Source: Nitrospirota bacterium (lineage in GTDB: Bacteria > Nitrospirota > Thermodesulfovibrionia > Thermodesulfovibrionales > UBA9159). Taken from it: a stretch of 64,000 nucleotides of DNA. Shown piece by piece: positions 17,516-26,485 of the stretch; within the stretch, counting starts at the first letter, position 1, and every line of letters begins with the position of its first letter. The stretch is taken from assembly GCA_023475105.1 (NCBI GenBank), contig JAMCWJ010000087.1, positions 21,245 through 85,244 of the forward strand, written 5' to 3'. The notes beneath the pieces were generated by a model, which saw nothing but the letters and a program-made list of their open reading frames with translations, did not search any database and was not told where the DNA came from. The translations under genes and the position numbers were made by a program.

Positions 17516-20269
17516 ATGTCGGCAAGAGAATTGATCATCGAAGGGGCGCGCCAGAACAACCTCAAGAATATCAGCCTGCGGCTGCCCCATAATAGCTTTA
17601 TCGCGATCACGGGAGTGTCAGGGTCCGGAAAGTCCTCTCTCGCCTTCGATACCATATTTGCGGAAGGGCAATGGAGGTTCATCGAATCGATTTCGACCTA
17701 TGCGAGGCTCTTCCTCGAAAAACTGGACCGCCCCGACGTTGACGCCATTCACAATATCAGACCTGCCGTCGCACTCGAACAGAAAAATCCCGTGCGCGGC
17801 TCGCGCTCGACCGTCGGCACGCTCACCGAACTCTATGACTACCTGAGGCTTCTCTACTCGAAGGTCTCGACGCCTTACTGCCCGCAGTGCGGCAGGGAGA
17901 TACGGAAATGGGACACCTCCCAGATCGTCCGCCTGCTCACCGAAGAATACGCGGGGAGGAGAGCGCTCATCGTATTCGGCGCGGCAGAGACTCCCGGCGA
18001 ACTCGCGAAGCGGGGATATCACCGGATACTGCTCGACGGCGAGGTGAAGGATATTTCGGAGTTCGGCGCGCAGCCCGCAGACCCCGGCGCCCGGGAATCC
18101 GTCGAGGTGGTTCTCGACAGGCTGGTAATACGGGACGAACCAAGGCTGGCGGACTCTGTCGAGATGGCGTGGAAGGAAGGCAGTGAACGGCTGAAGGTCG
18201 TCCTCGTCGAAGACAGACCCGGCAACGCCGGGACATTGAAATTCACCGGCGCGAATGCCTGCGATGAATGCGGCGTCGAACTTCCCGAACCCTCGCCCCT
18301 GCTTTTCTCCTTCAATCATCCGGTAGGGGCGTGTCCGAAATGCAAGGGCTTCGGCAATGTCCTTGTCTATAACGAGGACCTCATCGTTCCCGACAAATAT
18401 CTCTCGCTCTCAGAGGGGGCAATAGAGCCTTGGGAAAAGCCCGCGGCGAAATGGTGGAAAAGGCAACTGATGGCCGGGGCGAAGAAGGAAGGCATCGACG
18501 TAAAAAAACCGTTCGCGGAGTTTTCCCCTGAAGAAAGGGAAAGGATCTTCAAGGGCAGTCCGAACTTTTACGGCATAGACGATTTCTTTGAAGACCTCGA
18601 GGGCAGGAGGTACAAACTCCACGTCCGGGTCTTCCTGAGCCGGTACAGAAAAGGCGCGGTCTGTCCCGCCTGCGGGGGGAAGCGGCTCACGAAAGAGGCG
18701 CTCTCCTACAAGATCGCACAGTACGATATCGCCGAGCTTTCGGACCTCCCCGTCACACAACTCGCGAGGTTCTTTCGCGAGAGCGATCTCTCGCCCTTTC
18801 AGAAAGACCTCGCGAGGGAGATACTACGGCAGATCGCGCTCAAACTCTCCTTTCTCCAGCGGGTCGGCCTCGACTATCTCACCCTGAGCAGGCATGGCAA
18901 GAGCCTTTCCGGGGGCGAGTACCAGCGCGTCAACCTGTCGAATCAGCTCGCCTCTCATCTGACCGGGACCCTTTACGTGCTCGACGAGCCCACCGTGGGG
19001 CTCCATGCAAGAGATACCGAGAGGGTCGCAAAGATCATGTCCGAACTCGCAGGGATGGGGAACACGGTGATCGTCGTGGAGCACGACAAGGGGATCATAC
19101 AGGCCGCGGACTGGATCGTCGAACTCGGCCCGGGCGGAGGACACAAGGGAGGGGAAGTCGTCTTTTCCGCCCCCAGGGAACAGTTTTTGAAGGCCGACAC
19201 GCTGACGGCGCGTTACCTCAAAGGCCGCGACAGAATTACCGTGGCCCGCGGGAGGAAACCCCTATCGTCCCGCAGACTCGTCCTTTCCGGAGCGGAAGGC
19301 AACAATCTGAAAGGGATAACCCTGAAGATCCCCCTCGGCTCCCTCACCTCGATAACCGGGGTCTCCGGTTCAGGAAAGAGCAGTCTCGTTGTGGAGACCC
19401 TCTACCCGGCGCTTGCGAAAGGCTTCGGCATCCAGGAAGATACGCCCCTTCGCTACGCATCGCTTGAGGGTCAGGAGTTGGTGCGGGGCCTGAAGATCAT
19501 CGACCAGAGCCCCATCGGAAGGTCTCCGCGTTCGAACCCCGTCACCTACCTGAAGATATTCGACCAGATACGAAAACTCTTTTCTGAACAAACGGAGGCT
19601 AAGGCGCACGGTTACGGTCCCGGGTTCTTTTCCTTCAATGTGCCCGGGGGAAGGTGCGAGACATGCAGGGGTGAAGGGTACCAGAAGATGGAGATGTACT
19701 TCTTCGAAGACATCTATGTCAAGTGCGAAGCATGCGACGGCAGGCGTTACAGGCCGGAAGCCCTGAGGGTCGCTTACAACGGCAGGAACATCGTCGACGT
19801 TCTCGAAATGACGGTGGATGAAGGACTTGAGCTCTTTTCGGATGTCCCCTCGATTGCCGGCAGGCTTGCCCTCATGAAAGATGTCGGGCTTGGATACCTG
19901 AGGCTGGGACAGCCCGGGACGACGCTTTCGGGAGGAGAGGCCCAGAGACTGAAGATATGCTCGGAATTGTCCTTCGCCGCGAGAGGCGATTTTTTCTACA
20001 TCCTTGATGAACCTACCGTCGGGCTCCATTTCAACGACGTGAGGCTGCTCATCCATGTCCTCCGGAAGCTTGTCGATGCAGGCAATACCGTTGTGGTGAT
20101 CGAGCACAACCTCGATATGATCGCTGCATCGGACTGGATCGTAGACCTGGGACCGGAAGGCGGCGACCGGGGTGGCAGGGTCATCTTCGAAGGGACCCCC
20201 GAGGAGATCGTGAAGGTCAAAGATTCCTACACCGGAAAATATCTGAAAAGCGCTTTGAACCGGCATTGA
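17516..20269 (+). CDS. uvrA: Excinuclease ABC subunit A (UvrA-like)
   Basis: A 917-residue damage-recognition ATPase of nucleotide excision repair with two ABC modules. Walker A motifs are GVSGSGKSS at about 33-41 and again near residue 617. Signatures LSGGEYQRVNLSNQL and LSGGEAQRLKICSEL are each followed by VLDEPTVGLH-type Walker B motifs. Zinc modules appear as CPQCG near 122, CDECG...CPKCKGFG near 246-280 and CETCRGEG...CEACDGRRY. Length is slightly below the usual 940. Some linkers (RGSRSTVGTLTELYDYLRLL) are typical of the UvrA branch with divergent insertion domains, so it could be a second UvrA rather than the housekeeping copy. The start has a -10 box but no ribosome-binding site. Confidence 0.9.
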   Translation: MSARELIIEGARQNNLKNISLRLPHNSFIAITGVSGSGKSSLAFDTIFAEGQWRFIESISTYARLFLEKLDRPDVDAIHNIRPAVALEQKNPVRGSRSTVGTLTELYDYLRLLYSKVSTPYCPQCGREIRKWDTSQIVRLLTEEYAGRRALIVFGAAETPGELAKRGYHRILLDGEVKDISEFGAQPADPGARESVEVVLDRLVIRDEPRLADSVEMAWKEGSERLKVVLVEDRPGNAGTLKFTGANACDECGVELPEPSPLLFSFNHPVGACPKCKGFGNVLVYNEDLIVPDKYLSLSEGAIEPWEKPAAKWWKRQLMAGAKKEGIDVKKPFAEFSPEERERIFKGSPNFYGIDDFFEDLEGRRYKLHVRVFLSRYRKGAVCPACGGKRLTKEALSYKIAQYDIAELSDLPVTQLARFFRESDLSPFQKDLAREILRQIALKLSFLQRVGLDYLTLSRHGKSLSGGEYQRVNLSNQLASHLTGTLYVLDEPTVGLHARDTERVAKIMSELAGMGNTVIVVEHDKGIIQAADWIVELGPGGGHKGGEVVFSAPREQFLKADTLTARYLKGRDRITVARGRKPLSSRRLVLSGAEGNNLKGITLKIPLGSLTSITGVSGSGKSSLVVETLYPALAKGFGIQEDTPLRYASLEGQELVRGLKIIDQSPIGRSPRSNPVTYLKIFDQIRKLFSEQTEAKAHGYGPGFFSFNVPGGRCETCRGEGYQKMEMYFFEDIYVKCEACDGRRYRPEALRVAYNGRNIVDVLEMTVDEGLELFSDVPSIAGRLALMKDVGLGYLRLGQPGTTLSGGEAQRLKICSELSFAARGDFFYILDEPTVGLHFNDVRLLIHVLRKLVDAGNTVVVIEHNLDMIAASDWIVDLGPEGGDRGGRVIFEGTPEEIVKVKDSYTGKYLKSALNRH

Positions 20270-20290
20270 ATGGACAAAGAAGGAGGTCCG

Positions 20291-21016
20291 ATGAACCGAA
20301 AACCTACTCAGGGGGCGGACAGGCAATCCGGGAACACCTCCGGCATCTCCTGCTTCATGGATCTCGTGGCCAGGGAGGCTGAAGAGTATGCCGCGGATCA
20401 CACCACGCCCATGTCGGCGCTGCTCGAAGAGGTCGAACGCTTTACCCTGATGAAGACACCCTATCCCAGCATGCTCACCGGGCGGGTCGAAGGCCGCTTC
20501 CTGCAGACAATTACCCGATTGTCCGGAGCCCGGCACATTGTCGACATAGGCACTTTCACCGGCTACTCGGCCCTCGCCATGGCCGAGGTCCTGCCCGATG
20601 ACGCTGAGATCCTGACCATCGAGCATAATGCAGAACACGCGAAGATCGCTCAGAATTTCTTCGACCGGAGCCCCGGCGGTTTCAAGATCACCCTGTGCCT
20701 GGGCGAGGCCCTCGAAATCCTGAAGACCCTGCCGGATGGAAAGACCGATCTTGTTTTCATCGATGCCGACAAACGAAACTACAGCGCTTATTATGGAGAG
20801 TCGATGCGGATTTTACGAACCGGCGGTTTGATACTTGCCGATAATGCCCTGTGGTATGGCAGGATCTTCGATCCGAAGGACGATGACAGCCGGGCGATGG
20901 CGGATTTCAATGAACTGGTGAAAGCGGATGACCGGGCTGAAAAGTTGTTCCTTACCATCCGGGACGGGATTTATCTGATAAGGAAACGCGGCAGCGATGA
21001 AATGAACAGATCGTAG
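20291..21016 (+). CDS. SAM-dependent O-methyltransferase (family 3, caffeoyl-CoA OMT-like)
   Basis: The 241-residue product has the class I methyltransferase fold. VDIGTFTGYSALAMAEVLP is motif I (SAM binding), TIEHNAEHAKIAQNFF the acidic ribose contact, and DLVFIDADKRNYSAYYGESMRIL the metal-binding DADK motif of the divalent-cation-dependent COMT-like family, followed by LILADNALWYG. These enzymes methylate catechol-like or natural-product hydroxyls. I took the ATG at 20291, behind AAGGAGG, rather than the ATG at 20270 that touches the uvrA stop. It is cotranscribed with uvrA, but a shared function is not apparent. Confidence 0.92.
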   Translation: MNRKPTQGADRQSGNTSGISCFMDLVAREAEEYAADHTTPMSALLEEVERFTLMKTPYPSMLTGRVEGRFLQTITRLSGARHIVDIGTFTGYSALAMAEVLPDDAEILTIEHNAEHAKIAQNFFDRSPGGFKITLCLGEALEILKTLPDGKTDLVFIDADKRNYSAYYGESMRILRTGGLILADNALWYGRIFDPKDDDSRAMADFNELVKADDRAEKLFLTIRDGIYLIRKRGSDEMNRS

Positions 21017-21128
21017 CGCTTCGGAGCCTGCGTGACACATCATCCCGGAGTCGGCGCTATTCCTTGAGGCACTTTCCGAGCCGCGCAAGGCAGCGGCCCC
21101 AGGCGTCTTTGGCGGCATCGGGTTCTTC

Positions 21129-21722
21129 TCAGTGGCGTTTCTCCGGAAGTACCACCGTACACGTGCTTCCCTTTTTCCATTCGCTCTCCATCCTGATTTC
21201 TCCCCCGTGCGCCTCGACTATCGCCTTTGCGATACTGAGGCCGAGTCCTGTGCCTTCTGAGCCTCGCGAAGAGTCGGCCCTGAAAAAGCGGTCATATATC
21301 CTTTCAATGTCCTTCTCTTTCATGCCGGTCCCCGAGTCCCTAACCGAAACAACCGTCTTCCCTTCACCTCTCGATGCGGAAATCTCCACGAGGCCATTCT
21401 CGTTGCTGTACTTCACCCCGTTTTCGATTATATTGAGAAATGCCTCGGTGAGTCTGTCCCTGTCTCCCTCGACCGTGATGTCGCTCCCGACATTTGTAAT
21501 AACGCGTATCCGTCTCTCTCCGGCAAGGGGCCGCAAGATCAGCACCGCCTCGTGGATACAATCACTCAGCGAGATATCTGTATAGTCCCCGGGAGACAAA
21601 ACGCCCATGTACAGGCCCTCTTCCCCGTCATAGGAAAGGTCAACGGCAAAGGAATTTTCTTCGAGTCCCTGCTTGAGGATACCTGCCAGTCTCTTTTCAT
21701 CTTCTATGATGAGGATCTTCAC
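21129..21722 (-). pseudogene. Collapsed two-component pair: response-regulator start joined to a histidine-kinase end
   Basis: One 197-residue frame. Residues 1-39 (MKILIIEDEKRLAGILKQGL and on to DGEEGLYM) are the start of an OmpR-type receiver domain with its acidic pocket (E7, D8). From residue 40 the sequence is the end of a sensor kinase: the last helix of the dimerisation domain, then an HATPase domain with N box NIIENGVKYS, G1 DSGTGM, F box RFFRAD and G2 GTGLGLSIAK. The phospho-acceptor Asp, the DNA-binding domain, the sensor region and the kinase His are all missing. The simplest reading is an in-frame deletion of roughly 1.5 kb across a regulator-kinase operon. It is still open and could make an ATP-binding fragment, but it cannot signal normally. 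A mis-assembly should be excluded. Confidence 0.8.
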
Positions 21723-21820
21723 GCACGCACCGCTTTATGTGATTTTATCAGAACACGCAGGAAGGCACCATCATTTCCGGTGGCGTGTGTTCAGACTCAC
21801 TTCCCGCATGCCTTTCACGC

Positions 21821-21894
21821 TCACTGCCCAAAAACGGCGCCTGTGGTGAGTATCATAGTCAGCGCGGCAACCGTCGCTATTACCTTGTCTTCAT
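21821..21894 (-). pseudogene. Remnant of a small exported protein (signal peptide only)
   Basis: Behind AGGAGG a start ATG at 21894 reads M-K-T-R and stops at once. One base out of register the sequence continues VIATVAALTMILTTGAVFGQ and a stop, a typical signal peptide core with cleavage site. It lies between a response-regulator type promoter and the collapsed regulator/kinase frame, so it was probably the first gene of that operon. Confidence 0.45.
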
Positions 21895-21954
21895 AATTTC
21901 CTCCTTTGCCGAATTGTAAGCTCCGTCTCTGACGGATATTCGGTCCTTGCCCTG

Positions 21955-21988
21955 ATCATAGCAAGGCGAAGATTAAAGGAAGATTAGA
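21955..21988 (-). promoter_or_regulatory. Promoter with tandem response-regulator boxes
   Basis: On the minus strand two copies of TAATCTT-C (in TAATCTTCCTTTAATCTTC) lie 11 bp apart, one helical turn, as OmpR/CusR-type regulators bind. TATGAT (21960-21955) follows as a -10 box. This is the likely autoregulated promoter of the decayed two-component operon. Confidence 0.5.
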
Positions 21989-22083
21989 ACGGATCAGTCG
22001 TCATGGGACGTCTCAGCAGGCGAGGTTGCAGAATAACCTTTTCTTCGTTTGTCAGCTTCCGCTATATTTTCCTTGCGCAGACT

Positions 22084-22242
22084 TTACGATAAAGCATTGT
22101 GCCGGGATTCGGGAAAGCCCGAATTCGATATGGCGACCATCCGCTGGTTCTTGATGCGGCGTTTGTTCTTCAGGTGCTCATGGATCAACTCCATCGGCGT
22201 TCTCGCCTTTTCTCTCTCCCTGTTCAGGATCAGCGCCTTCAT
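22084..22242 (-). pseudogene. Fragment of a flavodoxin/NADPH-FMN-reductase-like protein
   Basis: The 52-codon frame MKALILNREREKARTPMELI... contains RMVAISNSGFPESRHN, which resembles the loop VxxSGFPExxHN in NAD(P)H-dependent FMN reductase/flavodoxin-like proteins. The rest of that fold is absent. It lies just downstream of the threonyl-editing gene on the same strand (12-nt gap). It is probably a remnant; a genuine small protein cannot be excluded. Confidence 0.4.
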
Positions 22243-22253
22243 TTCAGTTTTCT

Positions 22254-22664
22254 CTAGAACTCCTTGAAGACCTTGGCGAGCGAATCCCCTGCAACGTGCA
22301 TCCTGAATTCGCTGAAGTACCCGAAGGGAGTCCTCATGACCCGGTATCCCGTCCGCTCCAGCCTTTCGCTCACCTCGTCCAGAAGCGATTTCGCAAACCC
22401 CGGCGAGGACTTGCTGGAGGAGAGATGGTTGAAGGAATGGAGCACCACATTTTTCGTACCAAATTTCCCGGCGATCCATTTGGTGTTCTTGACGAATTTC
22501 TGGACGACGCTCTCCCTCTTCACCTCATCTTCTGCTTCGACATGAAAGAAGATGACTGCCGCATTGCCAAGGGATTCCTCCCGCTCGCTGTCGACAACCT
22601 CCGGCAGACTCTTCAACGCCGTCTTGTACCACCATTCATGCACATAGAACATCAGGAGCTTCAT
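22254..22664 (-). CDS. Free-standing threonyl-tRNA synthetase editing-domain protein
   Basis: A 136-residue protein matching the N-terminal editing domain of archaeal ThrRS (D-aminoacyl-tRNA deacylase fold). MKLLMFYVHEWWYKTA is the first strand and helix, AVIFFHVEAEDE the second strand, then NVVLHSFNHLSSSKSSPGFA (archaeal form: PFAHLSS) and GYRVMRTPFGYFSEFRMHVAG (archaeal form: APFGWYK.F.I...G) carry the substrate pocket. By analogy it would remove serine mischarged onto tRNA-Thr, or D-amino acids from tRNA, in trans. The partner synthetase is not in the window. No clear ribosome-binding site is seen. Confidence 0.8.
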   Translation of the reverse strand: MKLLMFYVHEWWYKTALKSLPEVVDSEREESLGNAAVIFFHVEAEDEVKRESVVQKFVKNTKWIAGKFGTKNVVLHSFNHLSSSKSSPGFAKSLLDEVSERLERTGYRVMRTPFGYFSEFRMHVAGDSLAKVFKEF

Positions 22665-22932
22665 ACAACATTGTTCTCTAAACGACTGCCCCGCGTCAAG
22701 TCGACGGGGCCATCAAAATCCACTATCAATTCTGCGTGGGGATGCATTCGAACGGTTTCAGCGGGCCGTATCACCTTTCGGATGAGGCGGCCCGGCGCCT
22801 CGGAGCGAAGCGAGAATGAGTGAGAATGCCGTCCTCATGCAGATGACCTTGATCGCAGTTTCCGGACAGCACGGGAAACGGCGGGGGCATCCCGCCCGGG
22901 CAGCATCCCGCGTACAACCCGCGTATTTCTTG

Positions 22933-22938
22933 TATAAT
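22933..22938 (+). promoter_or_regulatory. -10 box of the peptide ABC operon (leaderless)
   Basis: A perfect TATAAT ends 8 nt before the ATG at 22947. There is no Shine-Dalgarno sequence. The -35 region is poor. Confidence 0.5.
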
Positions 22939-22946
22939 ATCTCACC

Positions 22947-24596
22947 ATGTTTTCGGCTGTCGCGAAAAAACTCTTCATCCCACTCCTTGTTCTCCTTGCC
23001 CTTTCGGCCTGCCGGAACAAGGAGCCCGGAGCAGTCCGGGCCGCTTCGGAGAATATTCCCCTTTTGCCCGCTTACGGAGATGCCCTGCTAGAGGGCTCGA
23101 TCGGCGAGCCGACCGTTCTCATCCCCATGCTCGCCGGGGACAGCGCCTCGCACCAGGTGGCCGGACTGATCTTCAACGGTCTTGTGAAATACGACACCGA
23201 CCTGAGCATCATCGGCGACCTTGCGGAGTCGTGGAAGATTTCGAAGGACGGACTCGTCATCACCTTCCACTTGAAAAAAGGGGTGAAGTGGACCGACGGC
23301 GTCGAGTTCACGTCGGACGATGTGATGTTCGGTTATAAGACGATCATCAACGAGAAGACGCCGACCGCTTATGCCGAGGATTACCTGCAGGTAAAAAAGG
23401 CGGAAGCCCCCGACAAATACACCTTCAGGGTGACCTATGGAAAGCCCTTTGCGCCTGCGCTTTCGACCTGGGGAGATCTCGTTGTGCTTCCCAAACATCT
23501 CCTCGAAGGAAAAGACATCACGAAGGGCAGTTTCGGCAGAGGCCCTGTCGGGATGGGGCCCTACATACTCAAGAACTGGATTCCCGGGCAGGAGCTGAAG
23601 CTCGCCTCCAACCATGAGTATTTCGAGGGCAGGCCTTACATCGATCAGTATATCTACCGCATAATCCCCGACCCTGCGACGATGTTTCTGGAACTCCAGA
23701 CAGGCGGGCTCGACCTCATGGGTCTCACCCCGCTCCAGTACACAAAGCAGACGGAGACCGATTATTTCAGGAAGAACTTTCAGAAATTTCGCTATCCGAC
23801 CTTCGCCTACACGTACATGGGGTTCAACCTGAAGCACCCTTTTTTCCAGGACGTGCGCGTGAGGCGCGCGATCGCCCATGCGATCGACAAGCAGGAGATC
23901 GTGGATGTCGTTCTCTTCGGCCTCGGAAAACCCGCGACAGGCCCGTATGTTCCCAATACCTGGCCCTATAATCCGAATGTCAAGAAATACGAATACAACC
24001 CCGGAAAGGCAAAGCGCCTTCTCGAAGAGGCCGGATGGAAAGATACCAACGGCGACGGCGTCCTCGAAAAAAACGGCAGGCCCTTCAGATTCACGATCCT
24101 TACGAATATGGGGAACAGTCTCAGGACGAACACCGCCACGATCATCCAGTGGAGGCTTGCAAAGGTCGGCATAAAGGTCGACATCCGGACGCTCGAATGG
24201 TCCACCTTCGTCAACCAGTTTATCGACAAGAGACGCTTCGAGGCGGTGATCCTCGGATGGGGCATCGGCCTCGATCCCGACCAGTACGACATATGGTATT
24301 CGGGGAAGACCAAGGAGAAGGAGTTCAATTTCGTAAGCTACAGTAACCCGGAGGTCGATGCCCTGCTCGAAAAAGGCCGGAGGACGTTCGATCTCGAAGA
24401 GCGGAAAAAAGCTTACTTCAGGATGCAGGAGATCCTCGCCGAAGACCTTCCCTATATCTTCCTGTATGTGCCCGAGGCGCTCCCCATCGTGCAGGCGCGC
24501 TTCAAGGGAATAAAGCCTTCCCCGATAGGGATAGAATACAACCTCCCGAAATGGTATGTGCCGGAACCGCTCCAGAGGCACGCTATGGAGCCCTGA
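22947..24596 (+). CDS. Peptide/nickel-type ABC transporter substrate-binding lipoprotein
   Basis: A 549-residue family 5 (DppA/OppA) binding protein. The signal peptide ends in a lipobox (LSAC, Cys22). [21 protein letters not shown] is the mature start. [27 protein letters not shown] is the strongly conserved family 5 signature, and [16 protein letters not shown] a second. It should capture an oligopeptide or similar ligand in the periplasm and pass it to the permeases encoded next. The stop overlaps the first permease start (TGATG). The ligand cannot be named. Confidence 0.95.
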   Translation: MFSAVAKKLFIPLLVLLALSACRNKEPGAVRAASENIPLLPAYGDALLEGSIGEPTVLIPMLAGDSASHQVAGLIFNGLVKYDTDLSIIGDLAESWKISKDGLVITFHLKKGVKWTDGVEFTSDDVMFGYKTIINEKTPTAYAEDYLQVKKAEAPDKYTFRVTYGKPFAPALSTWGDLVVLPKHLLEGKDITKGSFGRGPVGMGPYILKNWIPGQELKLASNHEYFEGRPYIDQYIYRIIPDPATMFLELQTGGLDLMGLTPLQYTKQTETDYFRKNFQKFRYPTFAYTYMGFNLKHPFFQDVRVRRAIAHAIDKQEIVDVVLFGLGKPATGPYVPNTWPYNPNVKKYEYNPGKAKRLLEEAGWKDTNGDGVLEKNGRPFRFTILTNMGNSLRTNTATIIQWRLAKVGIKVDIRTLEWSTFVNQFIDKRRFEAVILGWGIGLDPDQYDIWYSGKTKEKEFNFVSYSNPEVDALLEKGRRTFDLEERKKAYFRMQEILAEDLPYIFLYVPEALPIVQARFKGIKPSPIGIEYNLPKWYVPEPLQRHAMEP

Positions 24597-25594
24597 TGCC
24601 GACCTATCTGATGAAGCGCCTTGTCGAGATAGTCCCGACGCTCTTCGGGATCACTCTCATCTCCTTCTTCATCATTCACCTTGCCCCGGGCAAACCGACG
24701 GACATATTCACCGAGCTGAACCCGAAGATCACGCCCGAGGCGAGGGAGAGGCTCGAAAAATACTACGGCCTCGACAAACCGGTCCCCGTCCAGTACTGGA
24801 TGTGGCTCAAGCGCGTGGCGAAGCTCGATTTCGGCGAGTCGTTTTCACCCGACAGGAGGCCCGTCATACAAAAGATCTGGGACGGCAAAAGGCCCCTTAT
24901 CGAACGGAGGCTCTTCGTCACGTTCATGATCAACGTCCTTTCGCTGATCATCATCCTTGCCTTCGCGATACCGATAGGGATCTCTTCGGCGACACGCCGC
25001 AATTCGCTCTATGACAAGGTCATGACGACGACCGTGTTCGTGGGCTTTGCGACGCCCTCCTTCTGGCTCGCCCTGCTCCTCATGATCCTCTTCGGTGCGC
25101 ACCTCCACTGGCTGCCGATCTCCCAGCTCAAGTCGATGAATTTCGATTCGCTCTCTCTCGCCGGCAAGATATGGGACCTGTCGAAGCACCTCGTCCTTCC
25201 TATCTTCGTTTCCGCCTTTACAGGGCTCGCGGGGGATTCGCGGTTCATGAGGAGCAGCATGCTCGAGGTGATCGGACAGGATTACGTGACCGTGGCGAGG
25301 GCAAAGGGGCTCTCCGAAAGGCTCGTCATCTACCGCCATGCCTTTCGCAACGCCCTCCTTCCGATCATAACCCTCATCGGCCTCAGCATCGGAGGTCTCG
25401 TGGGCGGGAGCGTGATCTTCGAAAATATCTTCGGCATACCGGGCATGGGACAGCTCTTTTATATGAGCGTCATGACGAGGGACTATCCGACAGTCATGGG
25501 CATTCTGACGATCGGCGCGGTCCTGACCCTTCTCGGCAATCTGCTTGCAGACATAGGATACATGCTCGCAGACCCGAGGATACGGACGAGGTGA
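24596..25594 (+). CDS. ABC peptide transporter permease, DppB/OppB-like
   Basis: A 332-residue inner-membrane permease with six predicted helices. [29 protein letters not shown] is the first helix typical of Dpp[22 protein letters not shown] the following loop, and the EAA loop that docks the ATPase is [30 protein letters not shown]. The start at 24596 overlaps the previous stop by one base; the longer reading to 24551 would run into the binding-protein gene. It pairs with the DppC-like gene 3 nt downstream. Confidence 0.95.
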   Translation: MPTYLMKRLVEIVPTLFGITLISFFIIHLAPGKPTDIFTELNPKITPEARERLEKYYGLDKPVPVQYWMWLKRVAKLDFGESFSPDRRPVIQKIWDGKRPLIERRLFVTFMINVLSLIIILAFAIPIGISSATRRNSLYDKVMTTTVFVGFATPSFWLALLLMILFGAHLHWLPISQLKSMNFDSLSLAGKIWDLSKHLVLPIFVSAFTGLAGDSRFMRSSMLEVIGQDYVTVARAKGLSERLVIYRHAFRNALLPIITLIGLSIGGLVGGSVIFENIFGIPGMGQLFYMSVMTRDYPTVMGILTIGAVLTLLGNLLADIGYMLADPRIRTR

Positions 25595-25597
25595 CGC

Positions 25598-26458
25598 ATG
25601 AAGGATACACGCTTCAGTTCTCTTTTCTGGAACCGCTTCAGGAGGAACAGCCTTGCCGTCGCCGGCGGAATCCTCGTACTGCTCCTCTTCGTAGTTGCGG
25701 CCTTTGCACCTCTGCTCTCACCGTACAATCCCGACGATATCGACAGCAGGCATGTCCTTGACCCTCCGGGCATCGATCATCCGCTCGGCACCGACGACCT
25801 CGGACGGGACGTGCTGAGCAGGATGATATGGGGTTCGCGCATATCCCTCGCAGTCGGTTTTGTGGCGGTCGGCATCGCAACCCTTATCGGGATGATCCTC
25901 GGAGCGGTCTCGGGCTATTACGGCGGGTGGACGGACAGGATCATCATGAGGTCCATCGACATCATGCTTGCGATCCCGACATTTTTCCTGATCCTTGCGG
26001 TGATCGCATTCGTGGGGTCGGGCATAGGAAACATCATGGCCGTCATCGGCCTCACTTCGTGGATGGGAGTGGCCCGGCTCGTGAGGGCGGAGTTCCTTTC
26101 GCTCAAGGGAAGGGAATTCGTGCTCGCGGCCAAGGCCCTGGGCGCTCGGGACCTCAGGATTATCTTCAGGCACATCATGATCAACAGCATGGCGCCCGTG
26201 CTCGTCTCGGCCGTTTTAGGGGTCGCAGGCGCGGTCCTCGTCGAATCGGCCCTCAGTTTCCTCGGCCTCGGGGTCCAGCCGCCGACCCCCAGCTGGGGGA
26301 ATATCCTCACCCTCGGAAAGGACAACATCGAGATCGCCTGGTGGCTCTCGGTCTTCCCGGGTGTCGCCATCCTGATCACCGTCCTTGCATACAACCTGCT
26401 CGGTGAAGGGATACGAGACTCGATCGACCCGAGGCTTTGGAGCCATGAGAGACGCTAG
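25598..26458 (+). CDS. ABC peptide transporter permease, DppC/OppC-like
   Basis: A 286-residue second permease. The first helix follows FRRNSLAVAGGILVL, and HPLGTDDLGRDVLSRMIWGSRISL is the conserved DppC motif. The EAA loop is FVLAAKALGARDLRIIFRHIMINSMAPVLV, and it ends GEGIRDSIDPRL. No DppD/DppF ATPase genes follow: glnE begins 27 nt downstream. The ATPases must be encoded elsewhere or be shared with another importer. Confidence 0.95.
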   Translation: MKDTRFSSLFWNRFRRNSLAVAGGILVLLLFVVAAFAPLLSPYNPDDIDSRHVLDPPGIDHPLGTDDLGRDVLSRMIWGSRISLAVGFVAVGIATLIGMILGAVSGYYGGWTDRIIMRSIDIMLAIPTFFLILAVIAFVGSGIGNIMAVIGLTSWMGVARLVRAEFLSLKGREFVLAAKALGARDLRIIFRHIMINSMAPVLVSAVLGVAGAVLVESALSFLGLGVQPPTPSWGNILTLGKDNIEIAWWLSVFPGVAILITVLAYNLLGEGIRDSIDPRLWSHERR

Positions 26459-26485
26459 GGAAATCCGACCCTCCACGCAGGGTGA

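Noticed and set aside
21057..21131. In-frame continuation after the TGA of the collapsed regulator/kinase gene (EEPDAAKDAWGRCLARLGKC), a possible second selenocysteine site
   Set aside because: The kinase domain is complete before the TGA, no family member has Cys there, and the host gene is itself broken. A 23-codon open stretch is expected by chance.
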